Part shown: in pieces, positions 46,011-55,516 of the stretch
Layout: every line of letters starts with the position of its first letter
Position numbering within the stretch: position 1 is the first letter of the stretch
Origin: a bacterium
GTDB taxonomy: Bacteria; Myxococcota_A; UBA9160; UBA4427
Length of the DNA stretch: 64,000 bases
Assembly (NCBI GenBank): GCA_024742285.1
Contig: JANSYR010000001.1
Span: forward strand, 186,001 to 250,000
Direction: 5' to 3'
The notes under the pieces: generated by a model
Told to the model about the DNA's origin: nothing
The model's input: only the letters and a program-made list of their open reading frames with translations
The model's database searches: none
Program-made: the position numbers and the translations under genes

Positions 46011-46652
46011 CTAGAGGCGGTACTTGGGGTTCTTCACCAGCTTCTTGAGCTTGTGCTGGCCGATCCAGACCTTCTCGTTCGTCTCGAGCGCGATCAGCTC
46101 GAGCTCGACCTGATAGAAGCGGACCTGCTTGTTGTCGGCGGCGTCGATGATCGTGTTGATGCCGCCGATCAGCATGAAGTCGGCCCCGATCTCCTTGCCC
46201 ATGCTCTTGGCGGTCTCGATCGTGGCGTTGCGGAGCTGGTCGAGGCGTTCGGTGCGAAGCCCCTCGCGCTCGCCGCTGTCCGCGACGACCCGGACGCGGC
46301 CGGAGTTCACGAAGGCCCTTTCGAGGTCCTTGGTGAAGGTCCGCGTGTTGATGTGCTCGCTCGACTTGTTGCGGACGGCGCCGACGATCACGGTCGGCCT
46401 CTGGCCCGTGCGGTCCCGCCAGTCCTCGATCCAGTAGCGCGAGAGCGAGTCGGTGATCATCTCCTCGGAGACCTTCTGGCTGTCGACGTCGTTCCAGAGG
46501 CCCGAGAGATCGATCTCTTCTTCGACGGCCGTCCGAGTGACGGTGGTGCCGCCGCAGCCGACGGCGAAGGCGATCACGAGGAGCAACCCGAGGCGAAGCG
46601 CGCCGTGGGAAGCGCGAGCGGAAAACGAAGAACGGAACGGAACGCGAAGCAT
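46011..46652 (-). CDS. lpoB: Penicillin-binding protein activator LpoB-like lipoprotein
   Basis: 213 residues from ATG 46652, with GGGGGAG upstream. Lipobox AFAVGC. The mature part has the LpoB/COG3417 pattern: LSGLWNDVDSQKVSEEMI, RPTVIVGAVRNKSSEHI, GADFMLIGGINTIIDAAD and VWIGQHKLKKLVKNPKYRL. In E. coli, LpoB activates PBP1B for peptidoglycan synthesis from the outer membrane; here this role follows by homology. It heads the operon with the COG3014 and LPP20 genes, and is divergent from another LPP20 gene at 46890. Confidence 0.85.
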   Translation of the reverse strand: MLRVPFRSSFSARASHGALRLGLLLVIAFAVGCGGTTVTRTAVEEEIDLSGLWNDVDSQKVSEEMITDSLSRYWIEDWRDRTGQRPTVIVGAVRNKSSEHINTRTFTKDLERAFVNSGRVRVVADSGEREGLRTERLDQLRNATIETAKSMGKEIGADFMLIGGINTIIDAADNKQVRFYQVELELIALETNEKVWIGQHKLKKLVKNPKYRL

Positions 46653-46889
46653 GGGATCTCCCCCTATCCTCATATCGTCTCGGAAATTGCGATCGGACCC
46701 GATGATCCTGCTTCGGGCCCCCGGGGTCAACGGCCCGTCGGGCGACTCGTGGATCGAAAGGGCGGACGAAGCCGTCGCGTCGATGCAGTGGAGCGGGACG
46801 CTGGTTAGGTTCCAGGCTCGCTGCGGGCGGACGGGGACGACGGGCGGCGACCACGCCGTGATCCGCTCCGCTCGAAGAGAGGACCATCG

Positions 46890-47495
46890 ATGAAGATCCG
46901 AGGGAAGAGCGATCGCGTTGCCCGGCTCACGATCGGATTCGCTCTCGCGCTCGCGATCGGCTGTGCCAACTCCGCACCACCCGCGAAGTCGCGCTACGCG
47001 ACACGGCCCCCGAAACCCGCATCGCTCGCCGACGCACCCGCATGGCTGACCTCCGGGTGCCGCGCGAACTGGTCCGACCCGGCGCGCGCACGACGGATCG
47101 TCTGCGGCGTCGGCTCCGCCCCGGCGCATCGCAATCGCGTCGCGGCCCGCGAGACGGCAATCGCCCGAGGACGCGCCGAGATCGCCCGGAGCCTCGAAGT
47201 GACCATCGAGAGCCTCGTCCGCCTCGAAGACCGAAGCGGCGGGAGCGGCGACCTCGACACGATCGTCCACCAGCTCTCGAGCACCTCGATGCGCGGGATC
47301 CAGCTCGAAGAGGTCTGGCGGGCCACCAGTGGCGAGACCTACGCCCTCGTCTCGCTGGACGTGGCCCGGATCGAGGAGACGGTGCGCGACACGCCGCGCC
47401 TCTCCCCGGCGGCCCGCGAGTCCCTCGCCACCCGCGCCGCGGCCGCCTTCGCCGCGCTCGAAGCCGAAACCACCGAAGCGAGTCGACCGCGCTAG
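46890..47495 (+). CDS. LPP20-family lipoprotein
   Basis: 201 residues. Lipobox ALAIGC. The mature chain resembles that at 36211 ([60 protein letters not shown]), with the C-terminal [15 protein letters not shown]. The likeness of W-L-T-S-G-C and V-C-G-V-G blocks marks the two as paralogs. It is divergent from lpoB across 237 bases and starts 17 bases upstream of the DUF2993-like gene, after which both run together. Confidence 0.8.
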   Translation: MKIRGKSDRVARLTIGFALALAIGCANSAPPAKSRYATRPPKPASLADAPAWLTSGCRANWSDPARARRIVCGVGSAPAHRNRVAARETAIARGRAEIARSLEVTIESLVRLEDRSGGSGDLDTIVHQLSSTSMRGIQLEEVWRATSGETYALVSLDVARIEETVRDTPRLSPAARESLATRAAAAFAALEAETTEASRPR

Positions 47496-47512
47496 CCGGC
47501 CGGGAATCCACC

Positions 47513-48184
47513 ATGCGCTCCGATGCCATCGATCAGGTGATCAGCACCTTCCTCGAGATGCCCGCCCGGGTGAGCTGGAGCGGCGCGATCGCGGACAGCG
47601 CCCGGGGTCATTTCGAGGACGCGCGGCTCGAGCTCGCCGGCATGGCCGTCCTCGCGCTGCCCGTCGAACGCCTGGTCCTCGAGGCGCGGCGTTTCCAGTT
47701 CGTCCCCGGGCTCCCGGCGCGCTTCGTGGTCGAAGGGCCCCGAATGGTCCTGACCCTCCACCAGCGACAGATCGACAGCTGGCTCGACCGGTCGAAGGCA
47801 CCCTTCGCGCTGCGGCTGACCGACCAGTCCGTCGAGTTTCGGGTCGACGTCGCCGGATTCCCGATCAGTCGCGCCGAGACGGAAGTCAGGGTCTCGCGAG
47901 GATGGATCGTCCTCCAGCCGAAGCACCAGGAGTTCCTGGGCATCCGCAACCGGCTGGCGGCGCTCTTCCGGACCTACGTACCGCTCCCGCGCCTCGCCCC
48001 CCAGACGCGGCTGACGGGCGTCGAGCACGGCGAGGGCGTAGTCCGGCTCGAGCTCACCCTCGACGACTTCGAGGACGTGATCACGCCGGGACTCGTCGAC
48101 CGGGTCAAGGAACGCTTCCTCCCCTTCGCGAAGCCCCTGGCGGAGTGGACGCGCGGACCGAAGCGACCGAACGATCGGGGCTGA
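47513..48184 (+). CDS. Probable DUF2993/LmeA-like lipid-binding protein
   Basis: 223 residues from ATG 47513. No signal peptide is clear. The chain alternates beta strands ([75 protein letters not shown]), typical of the tubular lipid-binding folds grouped as DUF2993/LmeA. This family link is my inference. It follows the LPP20 gene by 17 bases and is likely cotranscribed with it, and converges on the TIGR04073 gene. Confidence 0.55.
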   Translation: MRSDAIDQVISTFLEMPARVSWSGAIADSARGHFEDARLELAGMAVLALPVERLVLEARRFQFVPGLPARFVVEGPRMVLTLHQRQIDSWLDRSKAPFALRLTDQSVEFRVDVAGFPISRAETEVRVSRGWIVLQPKHQEFLGIRNRLAALFRTYVPLPRLAPQTRLTGVEHGEGVVRLELTLDDFEDVITPGLVDRVKERFLPFAKPLAEWTRGPKRPNDRG

Positions 48185-48201
48185 AGCCGGACGGAGGCCG
48201 C

Positions 48202-48591
48202 CTAACGTCGCGTGGCGCGGCGCTCGGTGAAGTACTCCCAGGGAAACTCGGGCTTCATGATGGGCTTGTAGCCGGGCGGCGTCTCGAAGGGGCAGGTCAG
48301 GAGCTCGAAGAGACCGACGACCTCGTGCGCCGCGACGTATCCGACGCCCTTCACGAATCCCCAGGTGGCCCCGACGAAGGGGCCGGAGTCCTCGGTCGTA
48401 TCCTTCATCTGACCCGGAAGCGCGAGCACACCCAGCGTCAGGTTCGAGACGCCTCGGCCGAGCTTGCGCGCCGCGGTGTCCCGGGCGGACGCGGCCGAGG
48501 GCACGACGAGCGCGATCGCCAGCGCGATCAGGAGAGTGGTGACGAGGGCTCGGCGCGAACGCGCGCGGGTCGTGGACGAAAACTGGCTCAC
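48202..48591 (-). CDS. Exosortase system-associated TIGR04073-family protein
   Basis: 129 residues from GTG 48591, chosen for GAGGAAG six bases upstream; the longer frame to 48672 lacks a ribosome site. A signal-like helix (about 15-35, ending ASA) precedes the conserved core: [60 protein letters not shown] and the final [11 protein letters not shown]. The pattern is that of TIGR04073, small exported proteins often found in genomes with an exosortase. No exosortase or PEP-CTERM protein is present in this window. Confidence 0.8.
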   Translation of the reverse strand: MSQFSSTTRARSRRALVTTLLIALAIALVVPSAASARDTAARKLGRGVSNLTLGVLALPGQMKDTTEDSGPFVGATWGFVKGVGYVAAHEVVGLFELLTCPFETPPGYKPIMKPEFPWEYFTERRATRR

Positions 48592-48825
48592 GGGTCTTCC
48601 TCGGTCCCGGCGCGGTCCGTGGCCTCTGCTCGGCCACCCGCCCCGGCGCGCAGCCGCGCTGCGCAGGGTCATCGGTCACCGAACCCATCGTCGAAGCAGG
48701 GGATAAGCTGTAACCCCGACGGCCCGTCGAACGAATCATCCCTCGAAGCGTCGGAACGAGAGACGCCCGCGCCCCATGGGGCCGGGCACCACCGGCAAGT
48801 CGCCGGCAGAAGAGGAGAAGCGAAC

Positions 48826-49803
48826 GTGCGCAACAAGGACCTGCCCTCCCTCCCCGGTTCGGAGATCACCGACGAAGCGGTCTTCATGAACCGGCGCGAG
48901 GTCCTGCGCCTCGGCGCGACCGCCGCGATCGGCGCAGCCCTCGCGGGCTGCAGCGCCGACGAGGCGGAGGCCGAAGCCGCGACGCCGGAGGCGTCGGGCC
49001 TTCGCGCGCTCCAGTTCGAGACCCCGAGAGACCCCGGGTTCCGCGCGGAGGACACGGTCTCGAGCTACGACGACGCCACCAGCTACAACAACTTCTACGA
49101 GTTCGGCACGGGCAAGCGCGACCCGAAGGCGAACGCGCATACGCTCCGCCCCGAGCCCTGGTCGGTCGTGATCGACGGCGAGGTCGGGAAGCCCGGCCGG
49201 GTCGGATTCGAGGACCTGATCGCTCCGGCCGTGCTCGAGGAGCGCATCTACCGCTTCCGCTGCGTCGAGGCGTGGTCGATGGTCGTGCCCTGGATCGGGC
49301 TCTCCCTCGGCGAACTGATCGCGCGATTCGAGCCGACCAGCAAGGCGAAGTACGTCGCCTTCGAGACCCTCGTCGACGAGGAGCAGATGCCCGGCCAGCG
49401 CCGCCGCGTGATCGACTGGCCGTATCGCGAAGGCCTCCGCATCGACGAGGCGATGAACCCGCTCTCGATCCTCGCGGTCGGCATGTACGGGCGCATCCTC
49501 CCGAACCAGAACGGCGCGCCGATCCGTCTCGTCGTCCCGTGGAAGTACGGATTCAAGAGCATCAAGTCGATCGTGCGCATCACGCTCACCGAGAAGCAGC
49601 CGAAGACGAGCTGGAACATGCTCCAGCCCTCCGAATACGGCTTCTACGCGAACGTGAACCCCGAAGTTTCGCACCCGCGCTGGAGTCAGGCCCGGGAGCG
49701 ACGCCTCGGCAACTTCCGCAAGCAGCCGACGCTGCCCTTCAACGGCTACGGCGAGCAGGTCGCCTCGCTCTACGCGGGCATGGACCTGCGGCGCTCGTTC
49801 TGA
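48826..49803 (+). CDS. msrP: Protein-methionine-sulfoxide reductase catalytic subunit MsrP
   Basis: 325 residues, GTG start with AGAGGAGAAG upstream. A twin-arginine signal ([20 protein letters not shown] at about 22-41) exports the folded molybdoenzyme; a Cys follows, so it might also be lipidated. The molybdenum-ligand cysteine is Cys146 in [11 protein letters not shown], in the sulfite-oxidase-like fold ([34 protein letters not shown], read in parts, [12 protein letters not shown]). The enzyme repairs oxidised methionine in the periplasm. The haem-binding partner MsrQ is the next gene, 20 bases downstream. Confidence 0.93.
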   Translation: MRNKDLPSLPGSEITDEAVFMNRREVLRLGATAAIGAALAGCSADEAEAEAATPEASGLRALQFETPRDPGFRAEDTVSSYDDATSYNNFYEFGTGKRDPKANAHTLRPEPWSVVIDGEVGKPGRVGFEDLIAPAVLEERIYRFRCVEAWSMVVPWIGLSLGELIARFEPTSKAKYVAFETLVDEEQMPGQRRRVIDWPYREGLRIDEAMNPLSILAVGMYGRILPNQNGAPIRLVVPWKYGFKSIKSIVRITLTEKQPKTSWNMLQPSEYGFYANVNPEVSHPRWSQARERRLGNFRKQPTLPFNGYGEQVASLYAGMDLRRSF

Positions 49804-49823
49804 CGGCGGAGCGTGTCCGCACC

Positions 49824-50408
49824 ATGACCCGCTTCCGACTGCAGGCGATCACGATCGTCGTGGTGCTCCTCCCGGCCCTCGGGCTCGGGCTCCGCTTCGC
49901 GACGGAGGGCCCCGGCGCGAATCCCGTCGACGACCTGACCCACGTGACCGGGGAGTGGGGCCTGCGCTTCCTGCTGCTTTCGCTCGCGGTGACCCCGGCG
50001 CGCCGCTTCCTGGGCTGGCACTGGGCGCAGCCCCTCCGCCGCACCCTCGGCCTGGCCGCGTTCTCCTACGCCCTCGCCCATCTCGCGACGTGGTCGATCT
50101 TCGATCTGGGCCTCGACGTGCCGGCGATCATCGACGACGTGATCGAGCGCCCCTACGTGACCGCGGGCATGGCGGCGTTCGTGATCCTGCTGGCCCTCGC
50201 CTTCACGAGCACCCGGGGCTGGATCAAGCGCCTCGGCGCCCGCTGGGTCACGCTCCACCGTGCGGTGTATGGCGCCGGCGCCCTGGCCGTCCTGCACCAC
50301 TTCTGGCTGGTGAAGGCCGACTACCGGCCCGCCATCGTCCACGGCGTCCTCCTGGCGGGCCTCCTCGCCGCGCGGCTCGCCTGGCGGGCCCGGTCCCGGA
50401 CGGCCTGA
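49824..50408 (+). CDS. msrQ: MsrQ, haem-binding membrane subunit of the MsrPQ system
   Basis: 194 residues with five to six membrane helices and family residues: HVTGEWGLRFLLLSLAVTPA, RRTLGLAAFSYALAHLATW, RWVTLHRAVYGAGALAVLHH with haem-ligand-type histidines (His in ALAHL, TLHR and LHHF). It passes electrons from the respiratory chain to MsrP. The stop TGA is followed in the same frame by a decayed cytochrome P450 end (next entry). Confidence 0.92.
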   Translation: MTRFRLQAITIVVVLLPALGLGLRFATEGPGANPVDDLTHVTGEWGLRFLLLSLAVTPARRFLGWHWAQPLRRTLGLAAFSYALAHLATWSIFDLGLDVPAIIDDVIERPYVTAGMAAFVILLALAFTSTRGWIKRLGARWVTLHRAVYGAGALAVLHHFWLVKADYRPAIVHGVLLAGLLAARLAWRARSRTA

Positions 50409-50423
50409 TCGACGGGGCAGCGG

Positions 50424-50618
50424 AACCCGAGGGCCATCCTCTCCTTCGGCTGGGGCAATCATCTCCGCGTGGGCAGCCGCGTGGCGGAGATGCAGCTGCG
50501 AATCCTCTGGGAGGAGATCATGCAGCGCTACCGCATGGTCGAGGTCGCGGGCGAGCCCGTGCGCGTCCGCTCCAATTTCGTGAAGGGCTTCACCGGGCTC
50601 CCGGTCCGGCTGCACGCG
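50424..50618 (+). pseudogene. Decayed 3' end of a cytochrome P450 gene, haem cysteine lost
   Basis: The frame after msrQ reads [19 protein letters not shown], then [20 protein letters not shown], then [20 protein letters not shown] and LPVRLHA. This matches the P450 C-terminus (F-x-x-G-x-x-x-C-x-G, then [13 protein letters not shown] and the E-V-x-G-E-P-x-R-V-x-S-x-F-V-x-G block). The haem-ligand cysteine position is Arg (CGC at 50466-50468). Nothing upstream in any frame looks like the rest of a P450. This is a fragment, not a working enzyme. Confidence 0.85.
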
Positions 50619-50743
50619 AAGTCGCCCGTTCCGGGGGGCTACACCCGGCTGACCGGACGGTCGATGAGAGCGCTTGCCCCGCGCGTGCGCGGAACGCATT
50701 CTCTGGGCCCTTCGCCCCCAGCCTCCCCCGGAGCCCCATCCGA

Positions 50744-51955
50744 ATGAGCGACGAACCGAAGCCCGACGCCGAAGTCGGGAACGAATCCGACGTCCACATC
50801 GTCGAGGTCGGTGGGCGCACGCTCTATCTCGTAGGGACGGCCCACGTCTCCCAGCAATCCGTGGACCTCGTCCGCCTGGTGATCGAGCGCGAGAAGCCCG
50901 ACGCCGTCTGCATCGAGCTCGACGAAGGCCGCTACGAGGCGCTCTCCCAGGAGAAGAAGTTCCAGGAGCAGGATCTCCGCGAGGTACTGAAGAACAAGCA
51001 GCTCGCGACGCTGATGCTGAACCTGATCCTCGCGTCCTACCAGCGTCGCCTCGGCCTCCAGCTCGGCGTGACCCCGGGCAGCGAGTTGATGGAGGCGGCC
51101 CGCGCGGCCAAGGACCACGACATCCCGATCTCGCTCTGCGATCGCGACGTCCGCATCACCCTGCGCCGCGCCTGGCAGAGCCTCGGCTGGGGCCAGCGCC
51201 TGCGCCTGCTGACCGAGCTCGTCGCGTCGCTCTTCGAGGACACGGAGGTCTCCGAGGAAGAACTCGCGCGCATTCGCGAGCAGGACGTCGTGACCGAGGT
51301 CATGAGCGAGCTGGGGCGGATGATGCCCGACCTGAAGCGCGTCCTGATCGACGAGCGCGACGCGTACCTCGCCCACGAGATCCTCGAGACCGAGGGCGAA
51401 CGGATCGTCGCCGTCGTCGGCGCGGGACACGTCGACGGAATGAAGGGCCGGCTGCTCCGCGACGAGCGGGCTGACCTGGACGAGATCTGCGAGATCCCCG
51501 AGAGCAGCGGCCTCTGGAAGGTCGTCGGCTGGGCGATCCCGCTCGTGATCGTCGCCTCGATCGCCGCCATCGGCTGGACCCAGGGCGCCGCCGCTGCCGG
51601 CGAGAACGCGATGATCTGGTTCCTGGCGAACGCCGTCCCGGCGGGCGTCGGCGCGGTGATCGCCCTCGGCCATCCCGCGACGATCGTCGCCGCCGCGCTC
51701 GCCGCGCCGTTCACGAGCCTCACGCCGCTGATCGGCGCCGGCTACGTCGCCGCCTTCACCCAGCTCTGGGCCGCACCGCCGCGGGTCGCGGACTTCGGCT
51801 CCGTGGGCGACGACCTCGCGGCCCCGAAGCGCTGGTGGCAGAGCCGACTGATGCGGATCTTCCTCGTGTTCGTGCTCACCACCATCGGCAGCCTGATCGG
51901 GACCTACACCGGCGGCTTCGAAGTCCTGAGCAACCTCGTGGGCGGCACGTCCTGA
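50744..51955 (+). CDS. TraB/PrgY-GumN-type membrane protein
   Basis: 403 residues. The N-terminal about 245 residues follow the TraB pattern: [80 protein letters not shown], with the G-T-A-H and G-A-G-H-V-x-G motifs of the metallopeptidase-like fold. The C-terminal part has about four membrane helices (about 262-395). In enterococci TraB acts in pheromone shutdown; in other bacteria the role is open. The ATG overlaps the end of the P450 fragment's frame by 4 bases, a chance layout. Confidence 0.88.
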   Translation: MSDEPKPDAEVGNESDVHIVEVGGRTLYLVGTAHVSQQSVDLVRLVIEREKPDAVCIELDEGRYEALSQEKKFQEQDLREVLKNKQLATLMLNLILASYQRRLGLQLGVTPGSELMEAARAAKDHDIPISLCDRDVRITLRRAWQSLGWGQRLRLLTELVASLFEDTEVSEEELARIREQDVVTEVMSELGRMMPDLKRVLIDERDAYLAHEILETEGERIVAVVGAGHVDGMKGRLLRDERADLDEICEIPESSGLWKVVGWAIPLVIVASIAAIGWTQGAAAAGENAMIWFLANAVPAGVGAVIALGHPATIVAAALAAPFTSLTPLIGAGYVAAFTQLWAAPPRVADFGSVGDDLAAPKRWWQSRLMRIFLVFVLTTIGSLIGTYTGGFEVLSNLVGGTS

Positions 51956-51979
51956 GCATCTTCTCGTCGCGATCGGTCT

Positions 51980-52546
51980 TCAGCGCTCGATCGCCACGAA
52001 CAGGAAGACCGCGATCAGGACGTAGGCGATCCCGATCATCCGGGTGTGGAGCCTGCGGTCGCGGATCCGCGCCGCCGCGACGCAGAGCCCGATCGCGAGC
52101 CCGCGGATCGCGTTCTCGGCGTGAATCAGCGGGTGTTCGTTGATCGACACGTCCGCGATCCCGAAGAACACGAAGGTCAGCGCGGCCATCCCGTAGATCC
52201 CCGCGCGGTGGTCGAGGTAGTGCTCGCCCAGGTCCAGGCGCTCGTTCGGCGATCCCGCCCCGATACGCGGAACCAGGATCAAGCCGGCGGTCACGATCGT
52301 GGCGACGGGGGTCAGGACGATCAGCACGGTGAGGTAGGTCCAGTCCTCGACCAGGCGATAGTTCCAGAAGCCCCACCAGAACTGGGTCAGGAGCAGGACG
52401 AGCAGGCCCGTCGCACCAGCATGGAGCCAGTCGAACTTCACGGCCTCGCGCCGCTGGAGGAGCTCCGCGATCGCCGCCATCACGTGACTGAGGCCGATCG
52501 CGAGGACCAGCGACACGAGCACGGCGATGTATTCGAAGTGGGTCAT
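51980..52546 (-). CDS. Hypothetical integral membrane protein
   Basis: 188 residues from ATG 52546, with GGGGAAAG upstream. About six membrane helices (5-25, 43-62, 70-90, 112-131, 141-160, 168-186). The first helix starts [20 protein letters not shown], with a conserved His-rich or Asn-rich edge ([14 protein letters not shown]) later. No motif that would assign a function. It converges on the TraB-family gene. Confidence 0.65.
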   Translation of the reverse strand: MTHFEYIAVLVSLVLAIGLSHVMAAIAELLQRREAVKFDWLHAGATGLLVLLLTQFWWGFWNYRLVEDWTYLTVLIVLTPVATIVTAGLILVPRIGAGSPNERLDLGEHYLDHRAGIYGMAALTFVFFGIADVSINEHPLIHAENAIRGLAIGLCVAAARIRDRRLHTRMIGIAYVLIAVFLFVAIER

Positions 52547-52638
52547 GCACTTTCCCCGCCGACAGGGAGCCGACGTCCGCCCTAGCCTATCGCGGCCCCG
52601 GCCCGACGGGTTCCATCCGCGGCATTCTGTTTCGCGGC

Positions 52639-53012
52639 ATGTCGACGGCCCTCGAACCCCTGTGTGATGCGGGACCGCTCCCGCTCCTCGCCATCGTCCT
52701 GCTGGCGGGAAGCGCGGCCGGCGCCGCGTCGGTCGCGACGGCCCCCGCGACGATCGTCGCGATCGTCCGCGAGACCCGCTCGAATGGCGCCTTCGTGAAG
52801 ACTCTGACCGGGAGGGTCTGCCCTTCGACACCCCCGACGGGCGACCGGTCCACTGCATGGTCCTCCTCTGCACGAGCCCGGACGAGCGAAACCGGCATCT
52901 CCAGGCCCTGGCCTCCCTCGGCCGCACGGTCGGCTCGAACCCCGCCTTCCAGGAGAGGCGCTTCGATTCGCAGAGCCCCGCGCACGCGTACGAGCTCCTG
53001 CACGGCGAATAG
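52639..53012 (+). pseudogene. Remnant of a cation antiporter fused to a PTS EIIA domain
   Basis: One frame reads [20 protein letters not shown] and [20 protein letters not shown], like the central membrane segment (T-A-P-A-x-x-V-A-x-x-R-E) of Na+/H+ or CPA2 antiporters. About 15 codons later a different frame reads [40 protein letters not shown] and [10 protein letters not shown] then TAG (53010-53012), matching the C-terminal half of a PTS EIIA (PtsN/fructose) domain. The EIIA active-site His lies in the missing part. Such antiporter-EIIA fusions exist; here a large internal deletion and frameshift has destroyed it. Confidence 0.75.
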
Positions 53013-53130
53013 AGCGGGCATTTCAACGACTTCATGGACGAGGCCACCGAGGGCGGACCCGCCCGAGGCCCAGCCGCGCTACGTTGGGTCTCCCCCCAGT
53101 CAACACCCCGTCGATTCGAGTCCGACCGAC

Positions 53131-53973
53131 ATGCAGAGCTACCTCGATCTCCTCCGCGACATCATGGAGAACGGCGTCGACAAGGAAGACCGGACGGGCA
53201 CCGGCACACGCTCCGTCTTCGGACGGCAGCTGCGCTTCGACCTCGACCCGGCGCGTTCTCCCGCCGAGGGCGGCGGCTTCCCGCTGATCACGACCAAGAA
53301 GGTCCACACGAAGAGCATCCTCCACGAGCTGCTCTGGTTCGTGGCCGGCGACACGAACAACAACACGCTGCGCGACGCGGGCGTGACCATCTGGGACGAA
53401 TGGGCCGACGAAGACGGCTCCCTCGGACCGGTCTACGGCGCCCAGTGGCGCCGGTGGCGTGCGGCGGCGCCCGAAGGGGCCGACTCGGACGAAGCGGTCG
53501 AGATCGATCAGCTCGCGGACCTCGTCGAGCAGATCCGAACCCACCCCGACTCCCGGCGCCTGATCCTCTCGGCCTGGAACGTCGGCGAGCTCGGCGCGAT
53601 GAAGCTTCCGCCCTGCCACCTGCTCGTCCAGTGGAACGTCCAGCGCGAGAAGCTCCACTGCATGATGACGATGCGGAGCTGCGACGTCTTCCTCGGCCTG
53701 CCCTTCAACATCGCGAGCTACGCGCTGCTCACGATGATGATGGCCCAGGTGACGGACCTCGTTCCGGGCGAGCTGGTCCTCTCGCTCGGCGATACCCACA
53801 TCTACCAGAACCACTTCGACCAGGTGCGCGAGCAGCTGACGCGGGACCCGCGGCCACTGCCGACGATGACCCTGAACCCCGCCGTGAAGGACCTCTTCGC
53901 CTTCACCTACGAGGACTTCAAGCTCGAGGGCTACGATCCGCACCCGAAGATCAGCGCCCCCATTGCGGTCTAG
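53131..53973 (+). CDS. thyA: Thymidylate synthase
   Basis: 280 residues from ATG 53131. The classical (ThyA) family is clear: the nucleotide and folate segments ([20 protein letters not shown], read in parts, and [21 protein letters not shown]), the catalytic Cys162 in [10 protein letters not shown], and the R-S-x-D-V-F-L-G-x-P-F-N and GDTHIYQNH blocks. It converts dUMP to dTMP with methylene-THF, yielding dihydrofolate. The folA start codon follows its stop codon directly (TAGATG). Confidence 0.96.
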   Translation: MQSYLDLLRDIMENGVDKEDRTGTGTRSVFGRQLRFDLDPARSPAEGGGFPLITTKKVHTKSILHELLWFVAGDTNNNTLRDAGVTIWDEWADEDGSLGPVYGAQWRRWRAAAPEGADSDEAVEIDQLADLVEQIRTHPDSRRLILSAWNVGELGAMKLPPCHLLVQWNVQREKLHCMMTMRSCDVFLGLPFNIASYALLTMMMAQVTDLVPGELVLSLGDTHIYQNHFDQVREQLTRDPRPLPTMTLNPAVKDLFAFTYEDFKLEGYDPHPKISAPIAV

Positions 53974-54468
53974 ATGCGGATCTCGTTGATCGTCGCGGTC
54001 GCGCGGAACGGCGTGATCGGGAACGACGGGGAGATCCCGTGGCGGTTGCCGGAGGACCAGAAGTTCTTCCGGCGCGCGACGATGGGGCAGGCGCTCGTGT
54101 ACGGGCGCAAGACCTTCGACTCGATCGGGAAGGCCCTGCCCGGACGCGCGAACTTCGTGCTCACCCGGAATGAACACGCGCCGGTCGAGGGCGTCGATTT
54201 CGTGGCGGACCTCGACGAGGCGATCGAGCGGGCCCGCGCGGCCGGATACGACGAGTGCTTCGTCGCCGGTGGCGAAGCGATCTATCGCGCCGCCCTCGCG
54301 ACCGCGGACCGGGTCCTGCGAACCGTCGTCGACGCCGAGCCCGAAGGCGACACCTTCTTTCCGCCGCTCGACCCGGCGGACTGGATCTGCACCGGGCGCG
54401 TGCCTCACGATGTCGACGATCGCCACGCACACGCGTTCGTGATCGAGACCTGGGAGCGCCGGGGCTAG
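53974..54468 (+). CDS. folA: Dihydrofolate reductase
   Basis: 164 residues. The DHFR pattern is complete: ISLIVAVARNGVIGNDGEIP, WRLPEDQKFFRRAT, the NADPH-loop region VYGRKTFDSIGKALPGRANF, and CFVAGGEAIYRAAL. It regenerates THF from the dihydrofolate made by ThyA and so completes the dTMP cycle; the two genes abut without a gap. Confidence 0.95.
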   Translation: MRISLIVAVARNGVIGNDGEIPWRLPEDQKFFRRATMGQALVYGRKTFDSIGKALPGRANFVLTRNEHAPVEGVDFVADLDEAIERARAAGYDECFVAGGEAIYRAALATADRVLRTVVDAEPEGDTFFPPLDPADWICTGRVPHDVDDRHAHAFVIETWERRG

Positions 54469-54496
54469 CGGACGCGATCGACACCTCCGAGCCGCT

Positions 54497-55486
54497 ATGG
54501 TCCGCGGCATGGACTCCCCGCAGCACGGCGACGACCGCGTCGACTCGACGCGCCTCGTCGCCTCCCCGCATACCGGCGCCGATCGCCTGGTCCGCACGAT
54601 TTCCGACGGCGGCACGATCGCGATCAAGGTCCTCGTGGCGAGCGAGCTCGTCGGCGAAGCCCTGCGTCGGCGGCGCTACGCGCCGACGGCCGGGGACGCG
54701 CTCGGTCGCGCCATGATGGGCGCCCTGCTGATCGCGGTCGGGAGCGCGCCGGACGATGCCGACGAGCCGAACGTCGAGTCGGTCCAGCTCCAGTTTCGCG
54801 GTGACGGTCCCCTCGGTTCACTGACGGCGATCGCCGACTCCCGCGCTCGCGTGCGCGGAACGGTGCAGCACCCGGAGCACTCCCGGGTCCTCTCGGATGG
54901 AACGCCGGACATCGCGCGCTCCATCGGCCAGGGGCCGCTCAACGTCGTGCGACACCGCCCCCGCTGGCGCTCGCCCTACACGGGAACCGTGCCGCTCGTG
55001 TCCGGCGAAGTCGCGGGCGACCTGACGCTCTACCTGACCGAGAGCGAACAGACACCGTCGGCGATGGGGCTCGGCGTCGCCTTCGGCCCGGGCATGACCG
55101 ACGTCGCCGCCTGCGGCTTCCTGATCCAGGCGCTGCCCGGCGCCTCGGACGAGGAACTCACGATCGTGGAGGAGAACGTGCAGGGCCTCCCCGGCCTGGC
55201 GACGCTCCTCCGCTCGCCCCTCGAGCCCGACGAGCTCGTCGATCGTCTGATGATCGGACTCGGGACCCGCGCGCGGCACACGATGACGCCGTGCTTCCAT
55301 TGTCCGTGCTCGGCCGAGCGCGCGCTGCGGACGCTGGCGCTCCTCGATCGCAGGGAACTCGAAGAGCTCGTGGCGACGGCCTCCTCGCAGGAGGTCGTGT
55401 GCGATTTCTGCGGCAAGCAGTACGACCTCGGCCCGGACCAGGTGGCGACGCTGCTCCGGGTCGAAGCGGAAGCCACGCCCCGCTAG
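54497..55486 (+). CDS. hslO: Hsp33-family redox-regulated chaperone
   Basis: 329 residues; a second in-frame ATG four codons on is an alternative start. The core pattern (VLVASELVGEALRRRRYAPT, GRAMMGALLIAVG, MGLGVAFGPGMTDVAACGFLIQALPGA, read in parts) and the zinc site at the C-terminus (HCPCSAERALRTL, then CDFCGKQYDLG) give the C-x-C ... C-x-x-C set that senses oxidation. On oxidative stress the zinc is released and the chaperone binds unfolded proteins. It follows folA by 28 bases on the same strand. Confidence 0.92.
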   Translation: MVRGMDSPQHGDDRVDSTRLVASPHTGADRLVRTISDGGTIAIKVLVASELVGEALRRRRYAPTAGDALGRAMMGALLIAVGSAPDDADEPNVESVQLQFRGDGPLGSLTAIADSRARVRGTVQHPEHSRVLSDGTPDIARSIGQGPLNVVRHRPRWRSPYTGTVPLVSGEVAGDLTLYLTESEQTPSAMGLGVAFGPGMTDVAACGFLIQALPGASDEELTIVEENVQGLPGLATLLRSPLEPDELVDRLMIGLGTRARHTMTPCFHCPCSAERALRTLALLDRRELEELVATASSQEVVCDFCGKQYDLGPDQVATLLRVEAEATPR

Positions 55487-55516
55487 CGACGGGCCCGATC
55501 GGTCGCGCGCCGCGCG

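Noticed and set aside
50469-50747. 92-codon 'gene' starting at a GTG after msrQ
   Set aside because: The GTG lies inside the P450 haem-loop homology, so it is not a real start; the frame is the decayed P450 end plus non-homologous codons.
52587-53021. 144-codon minus-strand frame opposite the antiporter-EIIA remnant
   Set aside because: Its translation shows no family, whereas the plus strand has two clear homologous segments in different frames.
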